Source: Symbiodinium natans (lineage: Eukaryota; Sar; Dinophyceae; Suessiales; Symbiodiniaceae). Taken from it: a stretch of DNA of 64,000 nt. Location of the stretch: assembly GCA_905221605.1 (NCBI GenBank), contig CAJNDS010002616.1, forward strand, positions 8,096 through 72,095. Reading direction: 5' to 3'. The notes under the pieces are model-generated. The model worked only from the letters and a program-made list of their open reading frames with translations. It ran no database searches and was not told where the DNA came from. A program made the position numbers and the translations under genes. Positions 60,963 through 64,000 of the stretch are shown in pieces. Positions within the stretch are counted from its first letter, which is position 1. The number at the start of each line of letters is the position of its first letter.

Positions 60963-61045
60963 CTGATGAAACCAAGAGTCGGAGTTTCGTCTTGTGCTGG
61001 CGCCATCTTGACAGCCGTCACGCGGCCTGTCTGGGGGACAACAAG
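60963..61045 (-). CDS. Probable exon with AG|GTTTAGGG donor
   Basis: Minus frame VVPQTGRVTAVKMAPAQDET then PTLGFI; donor TTTCATCAG|GTTTAGGG exactly at the array. Confidence 0.65.
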
Positions 61046-61574
61046 CCTTGAGTTGTTAGGGCTTAGGGGGTTTAGTTGGGGGGTTTACTTGCGGGTTGAA
61101 ATCGGGCTTCAGGGTTGAGGCACGAGATGCCAAGCCTCCGGTGTGTGAAGAAGTAGGTTCTAGACGCATCCTCCTTCGAGGGTTGAGGTTTTTTTCTTGT
61201 TTTTTCAGGGAGTTGAGGGGCTTAGGGGGTTTAGGGGGGCTTGAGGTAGGGGTTTAAGGGTCTAGGGGTTGGTGCAAAAGGCCTCAAGAGTGGGCTTTAC
61301 TTCGCTTTTAAAGTGGTAGGGCCAAGAACTTGGTGCCAGTGGTCGCTCGTAGATTTCCATCCGTGCAATGGAGCTCCCCCGAAGCCCTGAACCCTAAACC
61401 CCAAACCCTAAACCCACGAGCAGCAAATACACAAACCCATGAAAGTTCTCAACCCTTCACCCGAACTCCGAACACCCTGCACCCCCAACCCCTGAACCCA
61501 ACTCGCCCATCTCCCGCCACGGCCTGATTCCGTGTCTGCCTGGAGCATCGGATTCGTCTCCTGGCAACTGCATA

Positions 61575-61695
61575 GAGGAGGGGAGGGGAGGGGAGGGGAG
61601 GGGAGGGGCGAGGGTGGGGCGAGGGTGGGGAGAGGGTGGGGAGAGGAGAGGGTGGAGAGAGGGTGGGGAGAGGGTGGGGAGAGGGTGGGAGGGTG
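61575..61695 (+). repeat. Purine-rich GGGGA / GAGGGTGGG repeat
   Basis: AGGGGAGGGGAGGGGAGGGG then GAGGGTGGGGAGAGGGTGGG units. Confidence 0.95.
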
Positions 61696-61895
61696 GGGGT
61701 GGTAGGGTTTAGGGTTACGGGGCTTTACGGCTCGAGGTTGTAGAGTTTTACCGTTTCAGGGCTTAGAGCCAAATGGTTCGCATGAAGAGTGCTCTAAGCT
61801 TTGGTCCTTATGCATGTACACTAATGACTAAACACACAAAGAGGCGCATTGTACAGGCAACGACAAAAGAACCATCATCCGGGTGGTTGTCAAAA

Positions 61896-61985
61896 TCATG
61901 GTCCCTTGTGGGGTCCCCAATATAATGCGGCACCCAATATTTAAGGTGTCCAAAAAGGGACCCTAATTTTGACAACTAACCATCT
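61896..61985. mobile_element. Hairpin element, family 6
   Basis: TGGTTGTCAAAATCATGGTC on the left and GGACCCTAATTTTGACAACT on the right are inverted repeats; inner GGGGTCCCCAATAT/CACCCAATATTT. Confidence 0.65.
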
Positions 61986-62174
61986 AGAGAACCACATGAG
62001 GCCCTCATGACCCTCATGAGGCGGTCAAAGCCTTCGGGGCTCAGTCTGTAGAATGCTCAACATACCCCTTGGGCAAACCCTAAACCCTAAACCCTAACCC
62101 TAAACCCTAAACCCTAAACCCGAAACCCCTAAACCCCAAACCCTAAACCCGAAAGCCTAAACCCAAAGCCCTAA

Positions 62175-62240
62175 GGAGATGATTCTGGAAGTCCTGTGAA
62201 GCCAAGGACAGGGCCGCCTCCAGCGATTGAAACAGCACCT
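62175..62240 (-). CDS. Probable exon
   Basis: Acceptor CCTCTTTAGCAG|GTGC, minus frame VLFQSLEAALSLASQDFQNH. Plus is open too but Pro-rich. Confidence 0.5.
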
Positions 62241-62990
62241 GCTAAAGAGGGTTTGGGGTTTCGGGCTTAGGGCTTAGGGTTCTCCCCCCACCCCAAACCA
62301 AACCTCCAATCACTGAGCCGACGTGCGCTTCAAGCAAATAAGAGTGAGAGCTGGGTGTTTTATGGGTTAGAGCTCTCGCTCAGGGTTTCGGTGCCTTGCA
62401 GGCGTGAACTCAACAACGGTTTCTTTGTGCAACTTTCTGGGCGGCCGACATCATGAAGCCTCGACACCCCTTGAAAGCCTCGTAAGAAGAATCCAGGGCC
62501 TTAAACCCTAAACCCTAAACCCTAAACCCCCCACCCCCACCCCTAACCCCCCCCCCCCCCCTCCGGACGAAAAATACAGACTGAGGGAGGCCTAAGGGAC
62601 TGTTCAAGGATGTTGAGGCTCGGTTTCCTCCGGTTTAAGAAAAATTTAGGGTTTCGGGTTTAGGGTGGCTGTTTTTGGTGGGTGGATTCTGTAGCCCTAG
62701 CTAGATGGGGACACTTAACCCCACTACCCTACATGACGAAGCTCAACATGTGACGGAGAATCTTATGCGCCACTTCGTTTCTCTAGCGGCAGGGTCTTGG
62801 GTTCAGGGTGCAGGCGGCGGGTTTGGGTAAGAATGGCCAAGACGATCAAGGGCTGATCCTCCTGCAGATTTTCAGGTTCACCCTAAACCCTAAACCCTAA
62901 ACCCTAAACCCTAAACCCTAAATAACCCTAGACCCTAAACTTGGTTCTGGACCTCACGCAGCCCTCCTCTCTCCGATAAACCCCAACACC

Positions 62991-63060
62991 CCAAAACCCC
63001 AAAACCCCAAAACCCCAAAACCCCTCAACCCCTAAACCCCAAAACCCCAAAACCCATAAA
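62991..63060 (+). repeat. CCCCAAAA (ciliate-type) tract
   Basis: Five consecutive CCCCAAAA units, then CCCCTCAA and CCCCTAAA mixtures. Confidence 0.9.
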
Positions 63061-63142
63061 CCCCTAAACCCCAAAACCCCTTACACCCTTAAACCCCTGA
63101 ACCCCTCAACCCCTAAAGCCCTAAACCCCTAACCTTTTGCCT

Positions 63143-63195
63143 CCCTCAGGACCGCGCCTTCCCTTGTGTGGTGTTCGTCAAGGTGCTCGGCATAA
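63143..63195 (-). CDS. Possible exon, strand uncertain
   Basis: Minus frame GYAEHLDEHHTREGAVLREA; plus frame DRAFPCVVFVKVLGIT. Confidence 0.4.
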
Positions 63196-63216
63196 CCTTA
63201 TTTCGTGCTGGTTCTG

Positions 63217-63349
63217 ACTTGGAGGTTCATGGGTACTTATAACCCTAAACCCTAAACCCTCAACCCAAATCTACTGATAACCTGCTTAGGGGGACTCAGG
63301 GGGCTTAATAAGTACAGTTCTAATTGAGAAGTACCCTGAACCTCCAACT
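63217..63349. mobile_element. Hairpin MITE family 2, copy 7, with telomeric insertion
   Basis: Left ACTTGGAGGTTCATGGGTAC and right AGTACCCTGAACCTCCAACT; within the left arm ATAACCCTAAACCCTAAACC has replaced the usual ATAACCCC spacer. Confidence 0.8.
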
Positions 63350-63471
63350 AGGTAGGGATGAGGGAATGACGTACCCTGTATCCACCTATAATATACCCTG
63401 CAGAGGAATGTGCAGGGTACCTAATTCCCGCATTCCCTACTAGGAACCAGTCTTTTTTCTTTATATCTCTA

Positions 63472-63505
63472 TAAATATAAATATATATATATATATATAT
63501 ATATT
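63472..63505 (+). repeat. (TA)n microsatellite
   Basis: ATAAATATAAATATATATAT continuing to TATATTTATTATTC. Confidence 0.95.
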
Positions 63506-63689
63506 TATTATTCATATGATTATGATGCTGATGATTATTATTACTATTATGATTATTTTCTATATTTTGGGGGGGGGGCAAAGGCCTTGCCTAGAACCTC
63601 TCAAAGTCTATGTGTTTAGGGTTTCATGTTGGAGTTTAGGGTGGGGTTTAGGGTTTCGGGTTTCGGGTTTATTGATGAGGGCCCTATAT

Positions 63690-63765
63690 ACCCGACAACC
63701 AGGTTCGGTTCGGCGACCGGGAACCCAGCTTTGAGGCATCCTCGGGTTTCCTCCTCATGGTTTGG
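63690..63765 (-). CDS. Probable exon
   Basis: Minus frame HEEETRGCLKAGFPVAEPNL then VVGYIG; the plus frame is also open. Confidence 0.45.
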
Positions 63766-63865
63766 GGCTTCAGGGGCCACCCTACAGGCCCGAAGAACCC
63801 TAAAGGCCCTAAGGGCCCGAACCCCCGCGACCCCCAAGCCCTCGACGCAACACCACTGAGCCAGG

Positions 63866-63915
63866 GGGCTACTTTCTCCTGCAGCGTAGTGGTGCTGGTG
63901 GTGCTGCTGGAACCT
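63866..63915 (-). CDS. Possible short exon
   Basis: Minus frame GSSSTTSTTTLQEKVAPWL. On plus the same place looks like an acceptor (CTACTTTCTCCTGCAG). Confidence 0.4.
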
Positions 63916-64000
63916 TTTGGCTTGAAGGGTTAGGGTAGTTGGGATTTCAAGTAGTTGGGGTTTAGGGTAGTTGGGGTTTACGGTTTGCAGAGGCTTTAGG

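Noticed and set aside
1-64000. Window being a chromosome end because of telomeric repeats
   Set aside because: Arrays are short, in both orientations, and scattered evenly between coding islands; a terminal array would be long and of one orientation.
1-64000. tRNA or rRNA genes
   Set aside because: I saw no tRNA box A/B arrangement with a cloverleaf and no rRNA core sequence; not an exhaustive search.

Overview
The window looks like nuclear DNA of a dinoflagellate or close alveolate relative carrying a decayed DNA-virus insertion. Four things suggest this. Plant/dinoflagellate-type telomeric repeat (TTTAGGG/CCCTAAA) is scattered through almost the whole window. There are about 70 short GC-rich islands (about 35-240 bp) with one well-behaved open frame between those tracts. 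Their edges often fit AG|G splice acceptors and AG|GC or AG|GT donors, the style known from dinoflagellates. The best reading of almost every island is on the minus strand, as expected for unidirectional gene clusters. No species can be named from this.

Layout. 1-2.6 kb: minisatellites, poly-C and two inverted-repeat elements. 2.8-28.9 kb: minus-strand exon islands in introns or spacers made largely of telomeric repeats and hairpin (MITE-like) elements; the best gene model is the two-exon end at 5402-6446. 29.2-37.2 kb: an AT-rich endogenous element of polinton-like virus/virophage type. It has a packaging ATPase, a protein-primed family B DNA polymerase, an S74-type fibre protein, an rve integrase, a zinc-finger protein and several small genes. 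Nearly every large gene is broken by frameshifts or stops, and the polymerase is split by a GC-rich insertion. No capsid gene is visible. 37.3-38.5 kb: an intact seven-repeat RCC1-like gene on the minus strand. 39-64 kb: more minus-strand exon islands, telomeric tracts, hairpin elements, (TA)n/(CATA)n microsatellites and poly-C runs.

Most striking: in coding orientation TTTAGGG itself supplies a donor (GTTTAGGG) and an acceptor (TTTAG|GG), and many islands begin or end exactly where a telomeric array starts. Telomeric repeat seems to act as intron substance and as splice-site donor. Hairpin elements also contain, or are cut by, telomeric tracts. Short tracts of other telomere-like motifs (TTTTAGGG, TTTGGGG, TTTTGGGG, TTTAGAGG, TTTAGAGGG, TTTATAGGG) occur beside the standard one.

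Exon calls rest on reading by eye (open frame, codon-like composition, splice edges). They are not homology-supported, and how exons join into genes is mostly unknown.
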